Assembly: GCA_001701225.1 (NCBI GenBank) | Contig: DAAQ01000032.1 | Span: forward strand, 1-64,000 | DNA length: 64,000 nucleotides | Reading direction: 5' to 3' | DNA from: Bacteroidales bacterium H5 | Lineage (GTDB): Bacteria; Bacteroidota; Bacteroidia; Bacteroidales; Muribaculaceae | Part shown: piece after piece, positions 8,801 to 15,559 of the stretch | How positions within the stretch are numbered: position 1 is the first letter of the stretch | Layout: each line of letters starts with the position of its first letter | Position numbers and translations under genes: made by a program | The notes under the pieces: model-generated | Told to the model about the DNA's origin: nothing | What the model saw: only the letters and a program-made list of their open reading frames with translations | Databases searched by the model: none

Positions 8801-9374
8801 CGGTTGCGGCGTCGAGCCCGGCCTTGAGGTTGAGGGTGTCGAACACGGTCTCGAAGAGAAGCAGGTCGGCGCCACCCTCCATCAGGCCCTCGACCTGCTC
8901 GGCATAGGCGGCGTAGAGGTCATCGTATGTCACGGCCCTCATCCCCGGGTCATTGACATCGGGGCTCATCGAGGCGGTCTTGTTTGTAGGGCCTATTGAC
9001 CCGGCCACCCACACCTTGCGCCCCTCGCGCTCCATGACCTCATCGGCCACACGGCGCAGCAGACGCGCCCCGGCCACATTCATCTCGCGGCACAGGGCCT
9101 CCATGCCATAGTCTGCCATCGAGATGCGGTTGGCGTTGAAAGTATTTGTCGAGATTATGTCGGCCCCCGCCTCGACATAGCTGCGGGCAATCGCCGCAAT
9201 GTCGTCGGGACGTGTCAGGCACAGCAGGTCATTGTTGCCGCGCAGGTCAGTGGGCCACGACGCGAACCGCGCCCCCCGGAAATCCTCTTCCGTGAGCCCC
9301 AGCCGCTGTATCATAGTGCCGATAGCACCGTCAAGTATCAATATACGCTCCCTCAGGAGTGATTCAAAAGTCAT
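5859..9374 (-). CDS. metH: Cobalamin-dependent methionine synthase
   Basis: A 1171-residue MetH that transfers a methyl group from methyl-tetrahydrofolate to homocysteine through methylcobalamin. All four modules are present in order. They are a homocysteine-binding barrel with zinc cysteines in GLNCSFG (Cys241) and GGCCGTTP (Cys304, Cys305); a pterin-binding barrel from about 345 to 630; a cobalamin cap and Rossmann module with the axial histidine motif DVHDIG (His755); and the AdoMet reactivation domain from about 880. The ATG at 9374 is preferred over an upstream in-frame start at 9404, because a TATGTTTG box sits at 9402-9409. Its partner metF is at 22.5 kb and cobalamin salvage genes are at 27.5 kb. 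No B12 riboswitch fits in the 42-bp upstream gap. Confidence 0.96.
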   Translation of the reverse strand: MTFESLLRERILILDGAIGTMIQRLGLTEEDFRGARFASWPTDLRGNNDLLCLTRPDDIAAIARSYVEAGADIISTNTFNANRISMADYGMEALCREMNVAGARLLRRVADEVMEREGRKVWVAGSIGPTNKTASMSPDVNDPGMRAVTYDDLYAAYAEQVEGLMEGGADLLLFETVFDTLNLKAGLDAATEVMGRAGRRLPVMVSVTIAGKGGRTFSGQTLEAFVASVAHAPITTIGLNCSFGPRDIRPWLRELARISPWPVSCHPNAGLPDINGNYSETPGSMAEVMHGLVDDGLVNIIGGCCGTTPAHIAEYPGIVCGRKPRTVPAPVRAMRLSGLEMLEVTPEGNFVGVGERCNVAGSRKFLRLISEGALDEALAIARKQVEDGAPVIDINMDDGLLDTRTEMCRFLNLLAAEPDIARVPVMIDSSKWDVIEAALKCVQGKAIVNSISLKEGEEEFLRRARRLRRLGAAVVVMAFDEEGQADTFERKTEVCARAYRLLTEVAGFPAEDIIFDPNILAIATGIEEHDRYGLDFIRAVGWIKQNLPGAKVSGGVSNLSFSFRGNNPLREAMHAVFLCHAIAAGMDMAILNPAMKVTYDDIEPGLRTLLEDVVLCRRAGAADELAAWAASHSAKGAGPKAEAREEWRELPVAGRLEYALVHGVETHLADDLAEALASGADPVELIDGPLMAGMNRVGILFGEGKMFLPQVVKTARTMKRAVAVLQPEIDRRHTAAPSGGKAGKIVFATVKGDVHDIGKNIVSIVLACNGYEVIDLGVMVSAETIVETALRERPDIVCLSGLITPSLDEMARVVSELRRAGLDTPVMVGGATTSRRHTALKLDPLYEGAVIHVPDASQNPLLAARLLNPATREEYIRTLKEEAREIREADEQARLAKSSLTIGEARALGDKVTEPSPAPLHPGRHIVEIKVGDVRRYFNPRAFMAAWSLPASLGDAFGVHDCPACRRAFVKEKGGGKAEEALRLAADARALLDRLEGEDIIKGMVLLTEARGTDEDIIFSDGTVIPTPRRMTPDSHGRCPALADFLTAGDDHIGVFAVRVDVGEMIARCEAEGDSYGALLLQTVAHRLAEAASEWLNAYALRELWGLPEVTGIRPAVGYPVLPDQRLNLRLGAMLGMDAIGITLTENGAMHPSASVSGMYMPAPGARYFLL

Positions 9375-9401
9375 GCAGTCAATATTAAAAAAGTCAGTTA
9401 A

Positions 9402-9409
9402 CAAACATA
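9402..9409 (-). promoter_or_regulatory. Possible metH promoter (-7 box)
   Basis: The minus strand reads TATGTTTG in the 42-bp gap between the lectin-like gene and metH. It would give a leader of about 20 nt. No clear -33 TTTG is present, so activity is uncertain; metH could instead depend on read-through from the operon upstream. Confidence 0.4.
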
Positions 9410-9416
9410 AGTTTTT

Positions 9417-10502
9417 TCATCGTATGCAGGGACGTACCGGCACATATAGACTATGAGACTTATAAAACCACCAATCATTATCTTCTGGATCATAACATAA
9501 TAATGTTGCCCGATCAATGGAATCCTCATCTTTCCGTACATATGAATAACATAAAGACTTATCATTCCAAACCCCAGCACACGGAATCACTATACTTCTA
9601 CCATTTTTCTTGCTTGTTAACTTACAACAGTTAATCCCTTTAATTCTAATTAGTTCCCTATCACATTCATTAAACAAATTTTCGAAATCTTCTTGAGTCG
9701 GTATCTCCCAATGTCTAAATGGTCTAATTGCAAAAAACAAATCCTCATTCTTATCTTGACCTTGACCCTTATTGTTATATAAAACTCCTGAATCCCAAGG
9801 ATTTTTTGCACCAATATTACATGTAGCCCATTTTACGCCAAATCCAAGGTCAACCCATCCTCCACTAAATTTAAAGGAATGGATTCTAACACCATGACTT
9901 GTAACGTCTACAGTTAAATCATCTCCGTTTGACAATATTACATGGAAAGCTACACTATGGACTTTACCCTTTATTTGAAGCGGGATATTCTCAACTACCT
10001 TACCAAAAGCTATAGGAATTACATCATTAGCAGCCTTTATAACCCTGAAAGAAAGCGTAATAACAACAGGCTTATCTTCTATATCTTCCATATCAATCCC
10101 ATCATCAATAGATTGCTTAAAAGACTTACGGTTTATCCTCACCATACATTCCGGCAGTAGTTCGAGATACTCGTCAAACCGCAGGGCTGTGACGCGTGCC
10201 TCTTTGGCACCGAAAAGGTTTCCCAAAGCCTTCTTTGCCTCGGTGTCGGTCATGGTCTGCTGCATCATTTTCTCCATCGACTCAGCCATCGAGCCCGCGC
10301 GGTGGTCGGTGGGGCTGAGGGTGCGGAGCCACGCGAGAAGCACACCGTCGCGGTAGAGTGCCAACAGATGCTCCTGTTCAAGAAGCGCGTTGCGGCGCGT
10401 CGACGACAGCACGTCACGCACTTTGGCCATGAACATGTCGAGCGATGTCATATACCTTCCGGCAAGATATACCACCGGAGGGAGAGCTGGGAGGGTATTC
10501 AT
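9417..10502 (-). CDS. Two-module protein with C-type-lectin-like (Fib_succ_major) C-terminus
   Basis: A 361-residue protein without a signal peptide. Residues 1-120 form a helical module with an LYRDGVLLAWL segment and a methionine-rich stretch. The rest is different: a beta-rich linker, then WVDLGFGVKWATCNIGA and a WEIPTQEDFENLF segment. These are hallmarks of the Fibrobacter-type paralogous domain, which I recall as related to the C-type lectin fold. That domain is usually secreted; here it is fused to an apparently cytosolic module. The C-terminal two thirds is AT-rich (about 35 percent GC in sampled lines), while the N-terminal third matches the GC-rich genome. Its start overlaps the stop of the AAA+ gene by ATGA, so the two are translationally coupled. 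Function unknown; a sensor or effector role is inferred. Confidence 0.7.
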   Translation of the reverse strand: MNTLPALPPVVYLAGRYMTSLDMFMAKVRDVLSSTRRNALLEQEHLLALYRDGVLLAWLRTLSPTDHRAGSMAESMEKMMQQTMTDTEAKKALGNLFGAKEARVTALRFDEYLELLPECMVRINRKSFKQSIDDGIDMEDIEDKPVVITLSFRVIKAANDVIPIAFGKVVENIPLQIKGKVHSVAFHVILSNGDDLTVDVTSHGVRIHSFKFSGGWVDLGFGVKWATCNIGAKNPWDSGVLYNNKGQGQDKNEDLFFAIRPFRHWEIPTQEDFENLFNECDRELIRIKGINCCKLTSKKNGRSIVIPCAGVWNDKSLCYSYVRKDEDSIDRATLLCYDPEDNDWWFYKSHSLYVPVRPCIR

Positions 10503-12154
10503 TTCTTGAGTGATGCTGATTTAAGTCCGTGTGTGGCCTGAAGGGCCTTGATGCGCTTGATGGCCGAGTCGTTCTTGCTGTCGAGCTGGCGGCTCATGAC
10601 ATGGGGCGCCATCGCGTCGACCACGCGCTCGACATGCTCTTTGGTTATCTTGACCGCCTGAGGGGTCCTGCCTGTCCCGTCAAGATGCTCGAGAGCCGTG
10701 ACATATTCGCGGAAAGCATCCTCGACAACCGTACCCGCAAGCGAGCTTATCTCGGCACCCGAGAATCCGTGGGGTGCTCCCTTGAACATCCGTCCGACAA
10801 TATCGCCCACAACCCCGTCGGTAATGGCCGACCAGTCGTAGAACTCGGCGTCGCGATATGGCGCGAGGGTCTTGCGCAATATGGAGCAGGCCTCGTCGCG
10901 GTCGGGGAAATCGACAAAAAACACATCGTCGAACCTCCCCTTGCGCATCAGCTCGGGCTTGAGGGCATCATTGGCCGTGGCCACCACATAGACCGCCGAG
11001 CGGCGCTCCTGCATCCATGTGAGGAAATGACCCATCAGACGCACTATGATGTCGTTGTTTCCGCTGTCCGTACCTGCAAACGCCTTCTCTATCTCGTCAA
11101 TCCACAGCACGCAGGGGTGTGCGGCCTCGGCGGTCTCGAGAGCCTGGCGCAGGTTGGTCTCGCTCTCGCCGACATACTTGCCCATCAGGCGGTTGATGTC
11201 GAGGCGCAGCAGGGCCACCCCGAACTCCGAGGCGATTGCCTTGGCAATCATGCTCTTGCCGCAGCCGGGCATCCCTATTATGAGCACACCCTTGGGCAGA
11301 GGCACCATGGCGCGGCGGCTCTGGGCCAGCGTGAGGTGGTCAAAGATGGTCTTCTTTGCCCTGATGGCCGAGATAAGCACCTCGAGGCCACCGATATTGT
11401 CAAATTTCTCGTCTGTGTCCTTGACCTCGATTATCCCGGTCTTGCGCACAATCTGCTTCTTCTCCTCGAGGGCCAGGGCTATGGTGCGTCGCGAGAGGCG
11501 TCCGCCGGTACGCACCACCGTCGAGCGCAATATCTGGCGTATGTCGGCATATCCGAGTCCCTGCAGGTTGCGCGACAGTTCGAGGCGCACAGCCTCCTCG
11601 GCAAGCTGCGACTGTCCCGAGATGTCGGCCGACGACACAAGCTTCATTATCTCGTCGGTGTCCGGCACACCCGTCTCTATCACCGTGGCGATGTCGCGTA
11701 TACCTCCCGACAATGCCGAGGCGGGCGCGGGGTCGGCTATGATGATGGTCTGACGGCAGTCAAAGCGGCGCTTCTCACAAAGTGTGGCATAGAGATGAAG
11801 CAGCGAGGAGTTGACAGGGTCGTCGAGCAGACGCGCCATATTCTTGAACAGCAGTATGGCATATCCTCCGGGGCCGTCGGTGACCACCGTGCGGAGCAGG
11901 TCGGGGAGCGAGGCCATCGACTCGCAGTCTGATAGCGGCTCCTTGGTCACGAAATCGACAGGTCCGAGCACATTGTCAAGCTCAAGCACCGAACCGATGC
12001 CGAGCCCTGTGGCCGAAATCCCCTGGGGCTGTGGAGTCAGCACCGACCTCAACGCCAGATCCACAAAAAAGAAATCGGAGGTCGGGACATATATCACCGG
12101 GCTCGAGAGTATGCCGGTGACGAGTTTTGACTTGAATTCCTCAAACATAGGCAT
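10499..12154 (-). CDS. Ycf46-like AAA+ ATPase
   Basis: A 551-residue ATPase. The N-terminal 240 residues look like a degenerate, nucleotide-free AAA-like or adaptor domain. The C-terminal AAA+ core has Walker A GMPGCGKS (294-301), Walker B VLWIDE (349-354), sensor-1 Asn395 and arginine fingers in RKGRFD (Arg404, Arg407). The pattern of an inactive first half plus LLRLDINRLMGKYVGESE and FLTWMQE in the core is that of the Ycf46 group. It lies 15 bp after the 284-residue membrane-active protein and overlaps the lectin-like gene. In conflict systems such ATPases remodel or gate an effector; that role is inferred here from context only. Confidence 0.8.
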   Translation of the reverse strand: MPMFEEFKSKLVTGILSSPVIYVPTSDFFFVDLALRSVLTPQPQGISATGLGIGSVLELDNVLGPVDFVTKEPLSDCESMASLPDLLRTVVTDGPGGYAILLFKNMARLLDDPVNSSLLHLYATLCEKRRFDCRQTIIIADPAPASALSGGIRDIATVIETGVPDTDEIMKLVSSADISGQSQLAEEAVRLELSRNLQGLGYADIRQILRSTVVRTGGRLSRRTIALALEEKKQIVRKTGIIEVKDTDEKFDNIGGLEVLISAIRAKKTIFDHLTLAQSRRAMVPLPKGVLIIGMPGCGKSMIAKAIASEFGVALLRLDINRLMGKYVGESETNLRQALETAEAAHPCVLWIDEIEKAFAGTDSGNNDIIVRLMGHFLTWMQERRSAVYVVATANDALKPELMRKGRFDDVFFVDFPDRDEACSILRKTLAPYRDAEFYDWSAITDGVVGDIVGRMFKGAPHGFSGAEISSLAGTVVEDAFREYVTALEHLDGTGRTPQAVKITKEHVERVVDAMAPHVMSRQLDSKNDSAIKRIKALQATHGLKSASLKK

Positions 12155-12169
12155 CGCACAGTGTGGGGG

Positions 12170-13024
12170 TCAGAAAAGGCTTTTAATCCACTTGCCAACC
12201 TTGTTGGTAGCTGATTTCAGCTTCTCGTAGGCGTTTTTCGTGGCCGTCGCGGCGGCGCGCACCACCGGGGTCACATATTTTGATGTGACCTCACAGACCT
12301 TGCGAACAGCCGGAATACTTTTGAGCTTCCTGCCCACATTCTCAACCACGGCCACAGCCTTGTCGGCAACCTTTGCAGCACCCTCCTTGAGCTTGGCCTT
12401 GACCTCGGGAGGGGTGAGTCGCACAATGGCCGTGACAGCGACATTGATGGCCGTGCCTATGGCAAACGCCACGGCTGCGGGAGGACAGGCGAAGCTGAGG
12501 CCTCCCACCGAAACTATGAGTCCGGCCTCTCCAACAAGCCCCGCGGTAGTGGCCACCCCGGCCATATATCCGGCGACATGACGGCGAGCGGCGGCGGCAG
12601 GCATACGGGTGAGTGTCTTCTTTACCGAATCAAAGAATGCGGCCTTGCGGCATACGGCATGTTTCTTCTTCTCGGCCTCATAGCGTCTGTTCCCCTCGAT
12701 GCCGGTTCCGTAGGCCCCGGTGTTCCATAGATAGTCTATCTTCGAGGCCTGGGCGACATCGACAAACTGCTGCCCCATCAGGAGGGCGTTTTTCTTCTTG
12801 TTGAATATGTCGGGGTCATTGTAACATGCCAGTGCCGCGGCGGCGGCGAGGCGCCTCTCTATGTGTGCCTCCTCGGCAGGGTCGGTGGTGCGGAAATATT
12901 CGGCAAACAGCGTGGTGTCGATGTCGCTCTCTCCGAGCGGGAACCGCATCAGAGCATTATAACGCAACAGGGCCTTCTGAGCTGCGGCGAGTGCTGTCGC
13001 GTCGTCATATCTGTATTTCTCCAT
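12170..13024 (-). CDS. Unrecognised protein with hydrophobic core and Lys-rich amphipathic tail
   Basis: A 284-residue protein I do not recognise. Residues 1-140 are helical and charged, with no signal peptide. Residues about 150-205 are rich in Gly, Ala and Val (for example GYMAGVATTAGLVGEAG and AIGTAINVAVTAIV) and could form one helical hairpin in a membrane. The last 75 residues carry repeated Lys/Ala/Val amphipathic helices and end GKWIKSLF, resembling a membrane-binding peptide. This layout suggests a pore-forming or membrane-disturbing protein held in check until triggered. It lies 5 bp after the 138-residue gene and 15 bp before the AAA+ gene. Confidence 0.65.
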   Translation of the reverse strand: MEKYRYDDATALAAAQKALLRYNALMRFPLGESDIDTTLFAEYFRTTDPAEEAHIERRLAAAAALACYNDPDIFNKKKNALLMGQQFVDVAQASKIDYLWNTGAYGTGIEGNRRYEAEKKKHAVCRKAAFFDSVKKTLTRMPAAAARRHVAGYMAGVATTAGLVGEAGLIVSVGGLSFACPPAAVAFAIGTAINVAVTAIVRLTPPEVKAKLKEGAAKVADKAVAVVENVGRKLKSIPAVRKVCEVTSKYVTPVVRAAATATKNAYEKLKSATNKVGKWIKSLF

Positions 13025-13029
13025 CGCAG

Positions 13030-13446
13030 TCAGCTTTTCTTGACATCGACATCCTTCATCTCTTCCCCGAGGGCATCAGCCAGCATGGCGTCCTCCTCGA
13101 ACAGACCATTCTCCACAGCCTTGCGGGCCTCATCCACCAGGGCGTCATCCGCATCAGGCACAATCTCGCGCACTGTACGCTCAACCTTGCCCTCAAGCCA
13201 CTCGGCAGGGCGTAGCCCCGATGCCTCGAGGTCGGCGCGGTTGGCGTGATATGCGTCGATGTCGGCGTTGAGTGCCCGCAGAACCTCCTTGAACTCGGCG
13301 CGCGTGGCATCCGACCTGTCCTCAAGCCTGTCGGCGGCTGCCTCAATCAAGGCATCGTCACTGCGGGCGGCATCGCCGGATGTGAGCTCGCTCAGATACC
13401 GGCCAAGTCTTTTCACAAAAGACAGTATGTCAAATCTGCTTTCCAT
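13030..13446 (-). CDS. Small acidic helical protein, first gene of the AAA+ cassette
   Basis: A 138-residue, mostly alpha-helical acidic protein (RFDILSFVKRLGRYLSEL at the N-terminus, LGEEMKDVDVKKS at the end). No family recognised. It sits 8 bp after the CE2-like lipoprotein gene and 5 bp before the membrane-active protein gene. The ATG at 13446 is chosen because any longer in-frame reading runs into the esterase gene. Its size and place would suit a chaperone or inhibitor of the next protein, but this is inference only. Confidence 0.65.
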   Translation of the reverse strand: MESRFDILSFVKRLGRYLSELTSGDAARSDDALIEAAADRLEDRSDATRAEFKEVLRALNADIDAYHANRADLEASGLRPAEWLEGKVERTVREIVPDADDALVDEARKAVENGLFEEDAMLADALGEEMKDVDVKKS

Positions 13447-13454
13447 ATATGCGG

Positions 13455-14507
13455 TTAAATTATCGTGCGGAGGTAGGCGGTGAGCTCCTGGGCCATCTTG
13501 CGGGCCTGGAGGGCTGAGGGGTGGTAGTCGGCGCCATAGCCGAGCGTGCCGTCCTGGGGAGTCATGTCGAAGCGGTAGACCTCGGGGCACCCGGCGGCCA
13601 CACGGTCGAGCACACCCGAGATGTCGGCCAGTTCCTTGTCGCGCATCATGGCTCCTGTCAGCAATACAATCTTTGCGCCGGGATTCTTCTCGCGCACATG
13701 GTCGACAAAGGCGGCACACGCGGACTCGAAGCGCGATATGTCATAGTTGCGGGTCGACGAGTCGTTGGTGCCGAGGTTGATGCACACGATGTCGGGACGG
13801 AAGCGGGCGAAATCCCACATCGGCTCGGGCTCGTATATGAGGGCGTGGTCATATTCGAGCGGCATCGTACCCACCGTGTCCCCCTCGATGGGGCCGTTGA
13901 AATTGCGGTATATGCCTATCCCCGAGCGGGATACGACGTTGGCCTCGGCATCGAGGGCACGCGCCGTGAGCCATGCGTACGACAGTGTATGGTTCTCGGT
14001 CTCATAGCTGAAACGGATGTCGCCACTCTGAGCCTCGGTGCCATAACCGCAGGTGATGGAGTTGCCTATGAACTCGATTTTCGGGCCCTTGGGCCTCTCG
14101 GCCTGTCCGAATCCCCCGGCGATGAACGAGCGCACCACGGGCTTGAACTCGTACCCCTCGACGGCGTATGCCACAAGGGCGTCGTGCACCCCGGCACCGA
14201 GCGAGTCGGCGATTACCATCACCGAGTCACCTGGGCCGAAGAACACCTTGCGCGGAGCGGCCGAGTCGACCTCGACCATGAAGTATCCGCTCCCGGGGCT
14301 TGTGGCCATAGTCAGGCTCGGGCCCTCGAAACGCACACGCGCCGCGACGCCGGGAAAGTTGAACCTCACGCCGCTGTCCGGGGTGACGACGGTGCGTCCC
14401 GTCCAGACTATGCGGGGGTCGGTGGCATTGACAGCCACGGGGCGCCTGTCCCCGCAGGCGCTGACAAGCGCCGCGAGGACAATAAGGGGCAGAAGCAGAT
14501 ATTTCAT
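13455..14507 (-). CDS. SGNH/GDSL esterase lipoprotein (CE2-like)
   Basis: A 350-residue secreted lipoprotein: signal peptide with lipobox LVSAC (Cys18). It then has a CE2-type beta-sandwich (about 30-130) and an SGNH hydrolase domain with the nucleophile in FIGNSITCGYG (Ser150) and the catalytic Asp/His near the C-terminus in YGADYHPSALQ. CE2 enzymes remove acetyl groups from xylan, mannan or similar polysaccharides, which suits the pectin and arabinan enzymes elsewhere in the window. It starts 27 bp after korB and ends 8 bp before the AAA+ cassette, so it may share a transcript with both, an odd combination. Confidence 0.85.
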   Translation of the reverse strand: MKYLLLPLIVLAALVSACGDRRPVAVNATDPRIVWTGRTVVTPDSGVRFNFPGVAARVRFEGPSLTMATSPGSGYFMVEVDSAAPRKVFFGPGDSVMVIADSLGAGVHDALVAYAVEGYEFKPVVRSFIAGGFGQAERPKGPKIEFIGNSITCGYGTEAQSGDIRFSYETENHTLSYAWLTARALDAEANVVSRSGIGIYRNFNGPIEGDTVGTMPLEYDHALIYEPEPMWDFARFRPDIVCINLGTNDSSTRNYDISRFESACAAFVDHVREKNPGAKIVLLTGAMMRDKELADISGVLDRVAAGCPEVYRFDMTPQDGTLGYGADYHPSALQARKMAQELTAYLRTII

Positions 14508-14534
14508 GGTCTGAGGTTTATATATGTATATGCT

Positions 14535-15557
14535 TTATTCTACGGTCCAGGTCTCGCCGGCCATCACCATGTCGCGCAGGCAGGTGAATCCCTTGCGGGC
14601 ACGTACCTCGGCAATCTGCTGCTCAATGGCCTCGTTGTAGACGGGCGACTCGACGTCACGTATCACGCCGAGTGCCAGGGGCAGTGTCTTGCCGTCCATC
14701 ATGGCGAGCTGCTGGTGCAGGAAATTCGACGGGGTGTGGGCGTCGTGTACGAGCACATCGTCCATGGTATATCCGTCCTCGCCTACCTTGACGGCCTTGA
14801 GGAGGAATCCGTCGCGCACCAGGCCCATCTCCATATCCTTGCCGAAGAGCATCTTCTCGCCGTGGCGCAGGTGTATGGTGCGCTCGGCCCTCACCTCGCG
14901 GTCGGTGATGGGGTTGTGGATGCCGTTGTTGAAGATGACGCAGTTCTGCAGTATCTCGGTCACGGTGGTGCCCTTGTGCATGGCTGCGGCGGTCAGCACC
15001 TCCTCGGATGTCTTGAGCTCTACGTCGATCGAGCGGGCGAAGAAATTGCCCCTCGCGCCAAACACCAGCTCGGCGGGGATGAAGGGATCCTCGGTGGTTC
15101 CGTAGGGCGATGACTTCGACACGAATCCGCGGTCTGAAGTGGGCGAGTACTGCCCCTTGGTCAGGCCGTATATCTTGTTGTTGAACAGGATGATGTTGAT
15201 GTCGACGTTGCGGCGCACGGCATGGATGAAATGGTTGCCGCCGATGGCGAGGCCGTCGCCGTCGCCCGAGATCTGCCACACGGTCATGTCGGGACGTGCC
15301 ACCTTGAAGCCTGTGGCTATGGCTGCGGCGCGTCCGTGTATGGTGTGGAAACCGTAGGTGGCCATATAATAGGGCAGACGCGAGCTGCACCCGATGCCCG
15401 AGATGACAGCGGTCTTGTGGGGCGGCACACCGAGGGTGGCCATGGCCTTGTGGAGCGACGAGAGTATGGCGTGGTCACCGCATCCGGGGCACCAGCGCAC
15501 GGGATTGGCGTTCTTGTAGTCTGACGCCGTGTATGTATGGTTGTTGGTCTGGTCCAT
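14535..15557 (-). CDS. korB: 2-oxoacid:ferredoxin oxidoreductase, beta subunit
   Basis: A 340-residue subunit that binds thiamine diphosphate and oxidatively decarboxylates 2-oxoglutarate (or carries out the reverse carboxylation), passing electrons to ferredoxin. The family motifs WCPGCGDHAIL (residues about 22-32), IGCSSRLPYY and the diphosphate loop GDGDGLAIGGNH are present. The start at 15557 lies 2 bp after the korA stop codon; an upstream in-frame reading is the korA gene in another frame. The lack of a 4Fe-4S domain and the KorA fusion partner point to the Kor type rather than to pyruvate enzymes. Confidence 0.92.
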   Translation of the reverse strand: MDQTNNHTYTASDYKNANPVRWCPGCGDHAILSSLHKAMATLGVPPHKTAVISGIGCSSRLPYYMATYGFHTIHGRAAAIATGFKVARPDMTVWQISGDGDGLAIGGNHFIHAVRRNVDINIILFNNKIYGLTKGQYSPTSDRGFVSKSSPYGTTEDPFIPAELVFGARGNFFARSIDVELKTSEEVLTAAAMHKGTTVTEILQNCVIFNNGIHNPITDREVRAERTIHLRHGEKMLFGKDMEMGLVRDGFLLKAVKVGEDGYTMDDVLVHDAHTPSNFLHQQLAMMDGKTLPLALGVIRDVESPVYNEAIEQQIAEVRARKGFTCLRDMVMAGETWTVE

Positions 15558-15559
15558 GA

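Noticed and set aside
9417..10502. Lectin-like protein as target of a diversity-generating retroelement
   Set aside because: The C-type-lectin-like domain and the Avd-like protein at 45141 invite the idea, but no reverse transcriptase ORF and no template/variable repeat pair were seen in the window, and the two genes are 35 kb apart.
13521..15113. 530-residue plus-strand ORF over the esterase and korB
   Set aside because: Crosses two convincing minus-strand genes and shows no recognisable motif.
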